In this document: positions 1 through 7,659 of the stretch, in pieces
Position numbering within the stretch: the first letter of the stretch is position 1
Layout: each line of letters starts with the position of its first letter
Origin: Clostridia bacterium
GTDB lineage: Bacteria > Bacillota > Clostridia > Oscillospirales > CAG-272
Length of the DNA: 12,654 bases
Direction: 5' to 3'
NCBI GenBank assembly: GCA_900768535.1
Contig: CAAGDE010000041.1
Span: forward strand, 1-12,654
Notes under the pieces: model-generated
What the model was told of the DNA's origin: nothing
Seen by the model: only the letters and a program-made list of their open reading frames with translations
The model's database searches: none
Program-made: the position numbers and the translations under genes

Positions 1-1
1 A

Positions 2-1858
2 AGTCTATCTATCACGGATGTCTATACAGACAAGGCAGCCTACTCTCCCGGCAGCGCGGCGATTATCACGGTGGACATTACTGTTACCAAGAAGGTTGCG
101 GCGGACCGCGACACCTACTACGAGGACGAGCCGATCTACGTGCGCGGAAAGACTGCGGATCCGGCAAACAAGGACTGGGTCGGCATCGTTCCGCTGGACG
201 ATCCGGACAAGAACGGATACTCCGTCTGGTGGTACTACCTGACGGCGGAGAATAACATGAAGCCGTTCAACCTGCGGGAGGGAACGAAATCCAGCCGCGA
301 GAATGCAGAGGATTACGCGCTTCCCGCCGGTGCTTACCGCGTCTTCTTTGTGCCGAAGGACGGTTACGCATCCGGGGCGACCGAGAGCATCACCATCCGG
401 ATCCTGAAGGAAGGGGAGACCCGCAAGCTGGAGGCGCCGGAGAACGTGACCTATACGCTGAAAAACGACACCGACGGCATGGCGGACGGCACGCTGACCG
501 TCCGGCTGACTGCCGATTCCCCCGCTAAGGACATCGTGATGTACTGGGCGAATGCCGAGGGCAGGCTGTCCGGCTATACCGCACTGGCTCGCTTCAAGGT
601 GACCGACCGCGAAACCGTTCACGAGATGACCGCGAACACGATCATTCCGGAGGGCGCGACCCGGCTCCTGGTCTACACGGCGTCCGGAACCGCTCTGTCC
701 GAGGAGTGCTTTCCGGTTGAACTGCCGGAGGGCGCGGCGCATAAGGGCTTCGGAAAGCTGCTGAAGGAGTTCCAGGTCATCAGCGACATTCACCTCAACA
801 CCGACAACAGCCATCTGTACAATCAGAACTTCGAAAAGGTTCTGGAGGACATTGCGGCAAACAGCCCGCAGAGCGCCGGCATTTACATTGTCGGGGACAT
901 GGCAAACAACGGCAAGGCGGAGGAATACGCCAACATCTGGACGATTTACAACAAGGTCAGGGAGGGCAAGACCCTGCCGCAGATCTACATGGCAATCGGA
1001 AACCACGATTTCTACGGGAACAACGCCTATGCCGACTCCGTAAAGCTCTTCCTGGAGAACGCAAAGCTCTCGGACGGAAGCCATCCGGAGAAGTTGTACT
1101 TCGATTTCTGGGAGGACGGCTACCACTACGTGTTCCTGGGAACCGACCGCTATCCGATCAGCAATGTCAATGCATACCTCGACAAAAACCAGCTGGCATG
1201 GCTGGACAAAACGCTTGCCGAGAACCGCGACCTGAACCGTCCGACCTTCGTTTTCCTGCACCAGTCGCTCTACAACACCGTTGCGGGCAGCTTTGAGGGG
1301 CAGGGCTGGAACGGCGCAACGCCCGATAAGGCACTGCGTGACGTGCTGAAGAAGTATCCGGAGGTGGTGATGTTCAACGGACACAGCCACTGGACGCTGG
1401 ACAGCGAGGGCTGTATGCATGAGCGCACCGAGGATCTGCCGCTGACCATCTTCAACACCGCGTCCACGGCATATCTCTGGACCAGCTACAACAAGGTGAC
1501 CGGAGAAGCGCTTGCCGGAAGCCAGGGCTACTATGTCCGCATTTACGAGAAGTGCGTTGCCGTGCTGGGACGCGATTTTGCAACCGGCGAGTGGATTCCC
1601 TCCGCACTCTTTGTGGCGGACTACTCCGACATGAGCCGGTATGAAACGGACGACCCGGTCAATCCGGAGCCGGGCGGGGACACCTCCGCCGAGCAGAACG
1701 GAACGCAGCCGGAGCCAACGACCGGCTCGGATACCGCCGGCGCGCAGGAACCGGAAGCGGTCGGCTGTCAGTCGGCGCTCGGTACCGGATTGCTTGGCGT
1801 GCTTGCCCTGAGTGCCGTCGCTCCCATGCTCCTGCGCCGCAGGAAGCGGGAAGACTGA
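2..1858 (+). CDS. Surface-anchored metallophosphoesterase (5' end outside the window)
   Basis: Partial gene: the frame is open to the window edge, so the true start and any signal peptide lie upstream. A GTG at 71 is internal. Numbering from base 2 (618 residues), two beta-rich domains come first (about 24-135 and 140-240); the first has a WVGI...WWYY pattern and ends in a PAGAYRVFFVP strand. A calcineurin-like metallophosphoesterase domain follows (about 255-510) with a complete metal-binding set: SDIH (D262, H264), GD (D299), GNHD (N334, H335, D336), H420 in FLHQS, and GHSH (H461, H463). A Pro/Glu/Thr/Gly linker leads to a C-terminal tail of Gly-Cys, a hydrophobic helix and RRRKRED (588-618), which should hold it on the outer face of the membrane. 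Family members cleave phosphomonoesters or phosphodiesters; the substrate cannot be read here. The stop lies 3 nt before the next gene, so they are co-transcribed. Confidence 0.9.
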   Translation, partial: SLSITDVYTDKAAYSPGSAAIITVDITVTKKVAADRDTYYEDEPIYVRGKTADPANKDWVGIVPLDDPDKNGYSVWWYYLTAENNMKPFNLREGTKSSRENAEDYALPAGAYRVFFVPKDGYASGATESITIRILKEGETRKLEAPENVTYTLKNDTDGMADGTLTVRLTADSPAKDIVMYWANAEGRLSGYTALARFKVTDRETVHEMTANTIIPEGATRLLVYTASGTALSEECFPVELPEGAAHKGFGKLLKEFQVISDIHLNTDNSHLYNQNFEKVLEDIAANSPQSAGIYIVGDMANNGKAEEYANIWTIYNKVREGKTLPQIYMAIGNHDFYGNNAYADSVKLFLENAKLSDGSHPEKLYFDFWEDGYHYVFLGTDRYPISNVNAYLDKNQLAWLDKTLAENRDLNRPTFVFLHQSLYNTVAGSFEGQGWNGATPDKALRDVLKKYPEVVMFNGHSHWTLDSEGCMHERTEDLPLTIFNTASTAYLWTSYNKVTGEALAGSQGYYVRIYEKCVAVLGRDFATGEWIPSALFVADYSDMSRYETDDPVNPEPGGDTSAEQNGTQPEPTTGSDTAGAQEPEAVGCQSALGTGLLGVLALSAVAPMLLRRRKRED

Positions 1859-1861
1859 CCG

Positions 1862-3076
1862 ATGCGGAAGCGGACGATCCGCCGCACGGGCATCTTTGCT
1901 CTGCTCCTTTGCCTGCTGCTGCTCTCCTGCGGGGGAGCGGCAACGGGGACGGAGACGGGGACCGGCGTGACCGGGGACGTGACCGGCACGGAGGAAGGTT
2001 TGATTCTGACGGAAAACGGAAGGAGCTCCTACCGGATCGTTTACCGCGAGGGGGCGTCCGGGAACGAAATGCGGGCGGTCAATGCCCTGCGGGACCGGCT
2101 GAGGCAGGGCGGTGCGGCGGTGGAGACCCGTGACGATTTTCTCCCGACGGGAGAAACGGCGGACGCCGGCACGCGGGAAATTCTGATCGGAGAGACCAAC
2201 CGCGCGGCAACCGGAGCGGTATTGCGGACGCTGGGCGAGCGGGAGTTCTGCGCCCGTGCGGTGGGAAATGCACTGGTGGTTGTCGGCAAAACCGAGGCGC
2301 TGACCGTGCGCGCAGCGGAAAAGCTGACGGCTTTGCTGACGCCGGACGGCACGGGATGCATCCGGTTCACCCCGGATATGGCGTTCCTCGACACGGCGCC
2401 GGACGCCCTGCGCGTCTCCTTCCTGGGGGACAGCATCACCACCTATGCGGGCTACTCCGACAGCGGGAGCGTCAACGCGACCCTGCCGCAGAACCCGACC
2501 TGGTACGGCAAGAGCAAAATGGACGTCTCACAGACCTGGTGGTACCGGGTGACCGGGGAGATGGGGTGGGAGCTGTGCGTCAACAATTCCTATTCCGGCG
2601 GCAGGGTATCCAATGCCTACAGCTACGAGACCCGCGCAAAGAATCTGCACACGGCGGACGGACAGCAGCCGGATGTCATCCTCATTTACTACGGCATCAA
2701 CGATTACAACAACATGGTGCCGCTTGCAACCTTCCGTACCGCATACAGTGCCTTGCTGGACGCAATCCGGACGGCTTATCCGGAGGCAACGGTATACTGC
2801 GCCACGCTGATTCCCATTCTGTGTACCGACAACGGCAGAAACACCACGCTGACGGCGAACGGAGCGGGGGTTGCCCTGACGGAATTCAACCGGGTCATCG
2901 GAACCCTTGCGGGGGCGAAGAATGCCAACGTCATTGATTTTGCCGCCGCCATCGGTGCGGAGCAGTACCGGTATACCTACGACAATATCCATCCGAACGC
3001 CGAGGGTATGAAGCGCATGAGCGAGGCGGCGCTGGAGATCCTGCGGGAGGATTTTGCGGATCCCGAACAAAAATAA
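1862..3076 (+). CDS. SGNH/GDSL-family hydrolase lipoprotein
   Basis: 404 residues. The N-terminus is a lipoprotein signal peptide with lipobox LLSC (Cys23), so it is a membrane-anchored extracellular protein. Residues about 47-175 form an alpha/beta domain with REILIGETNR (105-114). This resembles the accessory domain at the N-terminus of alpha-glucuronidases (GH67N-like) and recurs in the lipoprotein encoded at 4532-6310. Residues about 183-396 are an SGNH hydrolase: GDSIT with nucleophile Ser191, SYSGG (oxyanion glycine), GIND (Asn280), and DNIHPN with Asp374 and His377. Such enzymes are esterases, often carbohydrate deacetylases; the acyl substrate here is unknown. The start lies 3 nt after the previous stop with only a weak purine-rich Shine-Dalgarno, which suggests translational coupling. 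A lipase is less likely, because the domain is small and follows a glycan-enzyme-type module. Confidence 0.88.
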   Translation: MRKRTIRRTGIFALLLCLLLLSCGGAATGTETGTGVTGDVTGTEEGLILTENGRSSYRIVYREGASGNEMRAVNALRDRLRQGGAAVETRDDFLPTGETADAGTREILIGETNRAATGAVLRTLGEREFCARAVGNALVVVGKTEALTVRAAEKLTALLTPDGTGCIRFTPDMAFLDTAPDALRVSFLGDSITTYAGYSDSGSVNATLPQNPTWYGKSKMDVSQTWWYRVTGEMGWELCVNNSYSGGRVSNAYSYETRAKNLHTADGQQPDVILIYYGINDYNNMVPLATFRTAYSALLDAIRTAYPEATVYCATLIPILCTDNGRNTTLTANGAGVALTEFNRVIGTLAGAKNANVIDFAAAIGAEQYRYTYDNIHPNAEGMKRMSEAALEILREDFADPEQK

Positions 3077-3097
3077 CAAAAGAAAGGCGGAAACGAA

Positions 3098-4528
3098 ATG
3101 AAACGCATCATCTGTCTGCTGCTTTGTCTCTGTTTTCTTACGGCGGGACTGACTGCCTGTGCGAAGACCGGAGACAGCTCCAAAAATACCGGAACGGAAA
3201 AGCCGAACGACAGCGGCAATCCGACGGAATCCGGCACCGACGAATCGCCCGACGTTCCGGAGATCGTCAGCTTCAAGGATGAAAACGGAGTTCCTGCGGA
3301 CTACAACATCATGGTCCGTGCGGCGCGCTACGAATATCTGTGGTGGGATGACGAGAACACCTCGGACACCCTGCAGAAATCGGTCTGGAGCAGAAATGTC
3401 GGAATCGAGGAGAAGTACGGCGTTCTGCTGGGCATTACCGAAATGACCGATACCGCCGCCGCATTTGCCACCCAGCTGGCGGGTGCGACCGGCGCGTTTG
3501 ACCTGGTCTGCTTTGACTATTACTGGAAGCTGGAGCAGCAGGGCTACTTCTATGACCTTGCCACAATGGACGGCATTGACCTGACCCAAAGCTACTGGTA
3601 TCACGGCTGGAACAACAACACCACCATCAACGGGGTTGCCTACACCGCCGTGGGAGACGCATCGCTGGAGGTGCTGCAGAACATTGAGGTCATGTTCTTC
3701 AACCGCACCATGGCAACCGGACACGACCTGGATCTGTACGGGCTGGTGGACGACAACCAATGGACGGTTGACAAGCTGATGGAGGTCAATGCCTCTGTCG
3801 CGCAGAATCTCGATGACGCGAATGCGCAAAATCAGATCTACGGCGCGCTGTATGACAGGCACTCCTTCCGTGCCGCGCTCTTTGCCGCGGGACTGAAGCT
3901 GACGGAAATGGCGGAAAACGGCGCGGTGCAGATCATTGCCGACCGGCAGACGAACTATGACATCGCCGATAAGATTTCCGCTATGCTCCACAGCAAGGAG
4001 GTGAATTTTGCCGATATCAACTGCCGCGTGCGCGATTGGTCGCTGTTCAAGAACGGGCAGGCGCTCTTCTTCGCAACGGCGCTGTTCCGCGGCAACGAGC
4101 TCCGCACCGCCAACCTGACCTTCGATTACGGCATCGTGGTGGCACCGAAGTTCACGGAGGAGGACAAATACGTTTCCACGAACTACGGCGCATCGGTGTT
4201 CGGCATTCCGCTGGACTGCCGGGACGCGAAAATGTCCGCGCTGATCCTCTCCGCCCTGAACTACTACAGCACCGATTCGGTTGTGACCACCTACTACGAT
4301 CAGGTTCTGCGTCAGCGCATCGGTGAAAATCCGGAAAACGCGCGGATGATCGACCTGGCGCGGGAAAACGTGTACGTGGATTTCGCGTTCATTTACGAAT
4401 TCGGCGGACTGCTCTCCGCGTTCTACACGGCGGTGCGGGACAACAAGAGCTCCTCCGGCGAGGTGGCATCGGTCCTGGATTCGGCGCAGCCGGCGCTGGA
4501 TGAGCTGATTGCCGGCTTCCATCAGTAA
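3098..4528 (+). CDS. Extracellular solute-binding lipoprotein (ABC importer type)
   Basis: 476 residues. A signal peptide ends in lipobox LTAC (Cys21), followed by a Ser/Thr/Pro/Asp-rich tether to about residue 55. The rest has the size and pattern of a family 1 (sugar or oligosaccharide) binding protein: a first strand YNIMVRAA, an aromatic-rich segment EYLWWDDEN, the stretch GAFDLVCFDYYW with aromatic residues suited to stacking on sugars, and a central MFFNRTM strand. It would capture a ligand outside the cell and deliver it to an ABC permease. No permease or ATPase gene occurs in the window, so the partners must lie upstream or elsewhere. A GAAAGG Shine-Dalgarno at 3082-3087 supports the ATG. 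It is the only gene of the operon with a 21-nt gap and its own good ribosome binding site, so it may be made in larger amounts. The fold assignment is sound; the sugar specificity is inference. Confidence 0.85.
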   Translation: MKRIICLLLCLCFLTAGLTACAKTGDSSKNTGTEKPNDSGNPTESGTDESPDVPEIVSFKDENGVPADYNIMVRAARYEYLWWDDENTSDTLQKSVWSRNVGIEEKYGVLLGITEMTDTAAAFATQLAGATGAFDLVCFDYYWKLEQQGYFYDLATMDGIDLTQSYWYHGWNNNTTINGVAYTAVGDASLEVLQNIEVMFFNRTMATGHDLDLYGLVDDNQWTVDKLMEVNASVAQNLDDANAQNQIYGALYDRHSFRAALFAAGLKLTEMAENGAVQIIADRQTNYDIADKISAMLHSKEVNFADINCRVRDWSLFKNGQALFFATALFRGNELRTANLTFDYGIVVAPKFTEEDKYVSTNYGASVFGIPLDCRDAKMSALILSALNYYSTDSVVTTYYDQVLRQRIGENPENARMIDLARENVYVDFAFIYEFGGLLSAFYTAVRDNKSSSGEVASVLDSAQPALDELIAGFHQ

Positions 4529-4531
4529 AGC

Positions 4532-6310
4532 ATGAAGAAGACATGGCACGTCCGGAGTCTGCTCTGCCTGCTGCTTCTCTCTCTCCTGGTTTCCTGCGGG
4601 GGAGGGGGCACGGCGGAGCAGGGCTCCGGCGGCTCTGCGCAAAGGGAGACCGCAGAGCCAAAAACAGAGGAAACGCTCCCGCCGCTGGACCTGGTTTTTG
4701 GCGGAAAGAGTGACTGCCGGGTGATCTATCCGGAGGGCGCGGACAGCACGCTGATGGCGGCGGTGAACCGGCTCTGCGCGGCGCTGGGCAGGCTGACCGG
4801 CGGCACGTTCCCCAGCGGGGACGATTTTCTCCCGGTCGGAACCGCGGCGGGGGAGCGGGAAATTCTCATCGGAAAGACCAACCGTCCTTTGAGTCGGCAG
4901 GCGGCGGCGGAGCTGCGGCGCGGCGAGTATACGCTGGAGCGGTCCGGCACCGGGCTGGTTGTCTGCGGTGCGGATACCGACACGACCGTGCAGGCGGTCG
5001 ATCGGCTGGTTGACCTGATCGGAACGAATGCAACGGCGGACGGCTTCCGGTTCCGCCCGGAGGACGCATACCGCAAAACCGGGACCTTTTATGTCAGCCG
5101 GGTCACGGTTGCGGGCGCGCCGCTGGGGGCATACCGCGTGGTAGTACCGGACGCGGGCAAGGTCGAATACTACGCGGCGGTGCTGTTCTGTCAGCATCTG
5201 CTGGCGTACACGGGATATTCCCTTCCGGTCGTGACCGATGCGGAAGCCGTGAGCGACCGGGAAATTCACATCGGAAAGACCAACCGGGACGGGGACGCGC
5301 TCCCCGATGCCGGGCGGTACACGGTAAGGGTGACGGAGCGCGGTATGGTCGCGCTGGCATCCTCCGATACCGGGTATCTCGGTCTGCTTTCCGCGCTCCG
5401 GCAGTCGGTTTTCCCGAATACCAAGAGCACCCTGACCCTGACGGCAGGGGAGACGTGGGGAGGGGCGGATCAAACCGCAGAGGCCCCCGCCTGCGCCGGA
5501 ACGCTCCGCATCATGTATCACAACACCTGGGGCTATCTCAATGCCGACGGCAGCAATCCGATGGCGAACCGTGCCGATCTCGCGCTGTCGGTCTACCGGC
5601 GCTACGCACCCGACATCCTCTGTCTGGAGGAAGCCGGTCCGAACTGGGAAACGTCCGCCGGCGCGCTCCGTGCGTGGCTGTCCGCGGGTTATGGCGAAAT
5701 CCGCGATCGGGGGCAGAACGGTGCCGGAAATCCGATCTACTACCGGACCGAAACGCTGGAGCTGCTGGAGAGCGGCTATGACCGTTCCCGCGCGGGCGAC
5801 AAGGGGACAGCCTGGGGCGTCTTCCGCGAGAAGGCGACCGGAAAGCTGTTTGCGGTCACCAATTCCCATTTTGCCGCCGACACCAACGCCGGGGGAGACG
5901 CAACGCTGGGGAACACCTACCGGATCGGGGATGCCGGCGTGGCGGTGCGGGTGACGTCCCGGATTCTGGAGACGCACGGCGAAATTCCGGTCATCAGCGG
6001 CGGCGACTTCAACTGTATGCAGGGGAGCGAGCCGTATACGGTGCTGACGGACGCCGGCTTTGTCAATCTGCGCGGGAAGGCGGCACAGGTCAGCGACCGC
6101 TCGCCCTACCACGGCAGCTTTGCCTACAATCAGGAGCTGGGCGTCTATCCGCTGCAGTCCTCGCTTCCCTACAAGGGGGAGCTGTCGATCGACCACATCA
6201 TGACGCGCGGCGCGGCGGCGGTCTTTCACTGCTATGCGGTGGTTGCCGACCCGATTGCGCTGACCTCCAGCGACCATGCGCCGCATTATACCGATCTTAC
6301 CCTGAACTGA
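4532..6310 (+). CDS. Lipoprotein with endonuclease/exonuclease/phosphatase (EEP) domain
   Basis: 592 residues. Lipobox LVSC (Cys22) predicts a surface lipoprotein. Two related accessory domains follow: one at about 60-178 with REILIGKTNR (109-118) and one at about 195-300 with REIHIGKTNR (243-252). Both resemble the N-terminal domain of the SGNH lipoprotein two genes upstream. The C-terminal EEP domain (about 324-592) keeps the usual catalytic set: HNTWG (Asn331), CLEEAG (Glu366/367), NSHF (His446), GGDFNC (Asp492, Asn494), SIDHIM (Asp554, His555) and SSDHAPH (Asp581, His582). This superfamily is metal dependent and includes DNase I-like nucleases, sphingomyelinases and inositol-phosphate phosphatases. 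Surface location and neighbours favour cleavage of a phosphodiester or phosphoester on an extracellular lipid or glycan over DNA repair; this is inference. The start lies 3 nt after the previous stop with no clear Shine-Dalgarno, so it is probably translationally coupled. Confidence 0.88.
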   Translation: MKKTWHVRSLLCLLLLSLLVSCGGGGTAEQGSGGSAQRETAEPKTEETLPPLDLVFGGKSDCRVIYPEGADSTLMAAVNRLCAALGRLTGGTFPSGDDFLPVGTAAGEREILIGKTNRPLSRQAAAELRRGEYTLERSGTGLVVCGADTDTTVQAVDRLVDLIGTNATADGFRFRPEDAYRKTGTFYVSRVTVAGAPLGAYRVVVPDAGKVEYYAAVLFCQHLLAYTGYSLPVVTDAEAVSDREIHIGKTNRDGDALPDAGRYTVRVTERGMVALASSDTGYLGLLSALRQSVFPNTKSTLTLTAGETWGGADQTAEAPACAGTLRIMYHNTWGYLNADGSNPMANRADLALSVYRRYAPDILCLEEAGPNWETSAGALRAWLSAGYGEIRDRGQNGAGNPIYYRTETLELLESGYDRSRAGDKGTAWGVFREKATGKLFAVTNSHFAADTNAGGDATLGNTYRIGDAGVAVRVTSRILETHGEIPVISGGDFNCMQGSEPYTVLTDAGFVNLRGKAAQVSDRSPYHGSFAYNQELGVYPLQSSLPYKGELSIDHIMTRGAAAVFHCYAVVADPIALTSSDHAPHYTDLTLN

Positions 6311-6326
6311 ACACGGAGAGAAGCCT

Positions 6327-7235
6327 ATGAAGCTGTCTTTTACATTCGCGGCGCTGGAATGGCGCTTTGGCTATGAAAAATCAATCGGACTGATCCGGGA
6401 CGCGGGCTTTGACGCGTTCGACTACAGTCTGGACTGCATGGTGAAGGACGACAGTCCCTTCAACGGTGCGGACTGGCGGGAGCACGCCCGGCGGATCCGT
6501 ACTGCGGCAGACGCGGCGGGGCTCTGCATCAATCAGACGCACGCGCCGTTCAGCTTTTCCGTCAGCCGGCTCTGGAGCAACGATACGGCATACCGGGAGA
6601 TCATCTTCCCGCGTATCCGGCGGGCGCTGGAAATCTCCGGTATCTTCGGGGCGGATGTCTGTGTCGTTCACCCGATCCACCACGGTGTTTACGCCGGGCA
6701 TGAGGAGGAGCTGTTCCGGCGGAACATGGCGTTCTACCGCGAGCTGCTCCCGACTGCCCTGCGTGCCGGAGTCCGGATCGGCGTGGAGAATATGTATCAG
6801 TCCGACCCCCGCAGAGGGTACCTGGTGGACGATACCTGCTCCCGTGCGGAGGAGTTCTGCCGGTACATCGACACGCTGAACCATCCGCGCATCGTTGCCT
6901 GCCTGGATCTCGGTCACGTCGGGCTGGTCGCGCATCAGGAGGAGGCATGGGATGTGATCCGCGCGCTGGGGCATGACCGGCTCTGCGCGCTCCACGTGCA
7001 TGACAACGACTATCGCGGCGACCAGCACCAGCTGCCCTACATCGGGAAAATGGATTGGGCAAAGATCACGCAGGCGCTGGGGGAGATCGACTATCAGGGG
7101 GATTTCACCTACGAGAACGGCTGGGCGTTCCTCTCCGGCATGGATGAGGAATTCCTCCCCACGGCGCTGCGCTACATGGCGGACGTCGGCAGGCACCTGA
7201 TGCGGTGCATCGACCGGAACCGTCCGGGGAGATAA
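6327..7235 (+). CDS. Sugar phosphate isomerase/epimerase-like TIM-barrel protein
   Basis: 302 residues without a signal peptide, so cytoplasmic. It belongs to the xylose isomerase-like/AP endonuclease 2 TIM-barrel superfamily. Visible strand-end motifs with likely metal or substrate ligands are NQTHAPF (His72), VVHPIHHG (His115), IGVENMY (Glu154), CLDLGHVGL (Asp194, His197), LHVHDND (His223, His225, Asp226) and FTYENGW (Glu263). Members interconvert ketoses, isomerise hydroxypyruvate or act on inositol derivatives; sequence alone does not give the substrate. A GGAGAG Shine-Dalgarno at 6315-6320, 6 nt before the ATG, fixes the start. As the last gene of the operon and its only cytoplasmic product, it probably processes the compound captured by the solute-binding protein. 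The TAA stop is the first three bases of the palindromic repeat that follows. Confidence 0.88.
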   Translation: MKLSFTFAALEWRFGYEKSIGLIRDAGFDAFDYSLDCMVKDDSPFNGADWREHARRIRTAADAAGLCINQTHAPFSFSVSRLWSNDTAYREIIFPRIRRALEISGIFGADVCVVHPIHHGVYAGHEEELFRRNMAFYRELLPTALRAGVRIGVENMYQSDPRRGYLVDDTCSRAEEFCRYIDTLNHPRIVACLDLGHVGLVAHQEEAWDVIRALGHDRLCALHVHDNDYRGDQHQLPYIGKMDWAKITQALGEIDYQGDFTYENGWAFLSGMDEEFLPTALRYMADVGRHLMRCIDRNRPGR

Positions 7236-7385
7236 GACCTTGGGGCGCTGCCCCAAACCCCGCTCAGAACCTTCTTTCGGAGAAGGTTCTAAGAACTCCA
7301 AGAACTTGACTGCAAAGGGCACCCGTAAGGCGGTACGTGATTGATACGTACTGCGCGGCGGGTGTCCTTTGAATTTTGCTTCGGA
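7233..7385. repeat. Palindromic repeat element, copy A (degenerate)
   Basis: It begins with TAAGACCTTGGGGC and shares its 5' module with copy B at 12432: GGGGCxCTGCCCCAAACCCC, then a hairpin, then a CCAAxGAA...AAGGGCA stretch. The internal hairpin here is a perfect 10-bp stem (AGAACCTTCT 7266-7275 with AGAAGGTTCT 7281-7290). An outer partial stem pairs 7314-7325 (AAAGGGCACCCG) with 7359-7370 (CGGGTGTCCTTT), one mismatch, around a smaller GTACGT/ACGTAC hairpin. The right arm is shortened compared with copy B. There is no coding potential. It may act as the 3' end of the operon transcript, although no U-run follows the inner hairpin. It ends about 14 nt before the -35 box of the toxin promoter. 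The right boundary is approximate. Confidence 0.7.
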
Positions 7386-7399
7386 AAAGAAAAAAGCAC

Positions 7400-7428
7400 T
7401 TGACAAATCCTGTCAGGTGCGGTATAAT
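7400..7428 (+). promoter_or_regulatory. Consensus sigma-A promoter of the small toxin gene
   Basis: A perfect -35 TTGACA (7400-7405) and a perfect -10 TATAAT (7423-7428) are separated by exactly 17 nt. The expected transcription start is near 7435, giving a leader of about 114 nt before the ATG at 7549. A dyad TGACA-N5-TGTCA (7401-7415) overlaps the -35 box and could be an operator. The block CTTGACAAATCC is repeated in inverted orientation in the antisense promoter at 7765-7776. Confidence 0.85.
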
Positions 7429-7434
7429 AAAACT

Positions 7435-7548
7435 GTTCCGGCGGTTTGCCGGGACCTTGGATGTGTTGGCGGTCAATCCCTCCTTCAGGAGAGGGTTGTA
7501 CATCGACTTCTTGTATACCCTCTTCTGCTTTCGGAAGGGGGTGGTGAT
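7435..7548 (+). promoter_or_regulatory. Structured leader of the toxin mRNA with sequestered Shine-Dalgarno
   Basis: The leader can form three hairpins. A CCGGC/GCCGG stem (7438-7442 with 7448-7452) lies near the 5' end. A hairpin around TTCA is formed by CTCC/GGAG (about 7480-7491). An 8-bp stem pairs CCCTCTTC (7518-7525) with GAAGGGGG (7534-7541). The last strand holds the Shine-Dalgarno of the toxin gene, so initiation should be blocked in the folded mRNA. Between the first two hairpins lie GGATGTGTTGG (7459-7469) and CCCTCCTT (7478-7485), whose perfect complements are at 7727-7737 and 7708-7715. Pairing was worked out by eye. Confidence 0.65.
7461..7547 (+). other. Possible leader ORF overlapping the toxin ribosome binding site
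   Basis: An ATG at 7461 opens a 28-codon frame ending at TGA 7545-7547, one base before the toxin ATG and in a different frame. Ribosomes translating it would open the SD-sequestering hairpin, an arrangement like mok/hok coupling. There is no convincing Shine-Dalgarno before it and the peptide has no recognisable features, so it may be chance. Confidence 0.2.
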
Positions 7549-7659
7549 ATGCAGAGTACCTTCGAGCAGTTTCTTCTGCTTGGCGGCGCGGTCGGCTCTA
7601 TGGTCGGCGGCGTGTTCGCGGTTCTGTCTTATCTCAAAAACTACAAAAAGAAGAAATAA
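7549..7659 (+). CDS. Small hydrophobic peptide, probable type I holin-like toxin
   Basis: 36 residues, beginning MQSTFEQFLLLGG and ending YLKNYKKKK. One hydrophobic, Gly/Val-rich segment (about 7-29) would span the membrane, leaving a strongly basic tail in the cytoplasm. Size, the S-T-[YF]-E start, the single helix and the lysine tail fit the holin-like toxin group of small Firmicutes type I toxins; family membership is by resemblance only. Such peptides depolarise or damage the membrane when over-produced. The Shine-Dalgarno is the G-rich run GAAGGGGGTGG before the ATG, placed in a hairpin. A longer reading of the same frame from upstream is rejected because it would run through the promoter. 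It has its own consensus promoter and a convergent antisense RNA promoter, the organisation expected of a type I toxin-antitoxin pair. The stop codon lies inside the shared hairpin at 7653-7701. Confidence 0.72.
   Translation: MQSTFEQFLLLGGAVGSMVGGVFAVLSYLKNYKKKK

Noticed and set aside
5..1420. A 471-codon open frame on the - strand
   Set aside because: Antisense to the metallophosphoesterase, which has a complete set of metal-binding motifs. No domain was recognised in the antisense frame.
2528..6286. A 1252-codon open frame on the - strand
   Set aside because: It lies wholly opposite four well-supported genes with catalytic motifs and has biased composition with no recognisable domain. 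It is a shadow of GC-rich coding DNA.
7233..7385. Repeat A considered as a riboswitch or tRNA-like RNA
   Set aside because: It matches the palindromic element at the window end, including flanking bases, and follows a gene rather than preceding one. It is better explained as a dispersed repeat.
6381..7406. A 341-codon - strand frame over the isomerase gene and repeat
   Set aside because: It reads through palindromic repeat A and opposite a clear TIM-barrel gene. Its similarity to the - strand frame at 11555-12529 comes only from the shared repeat.
7369..7659. A longer, 96-codon version of the toxin frame
   Set aside because: It would begin upstream of a perfect sigma-A promoter and cross the structured leader. 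The ATG at 7549 with its adjacent G-rich Shine-Dalgarno is the credible start.
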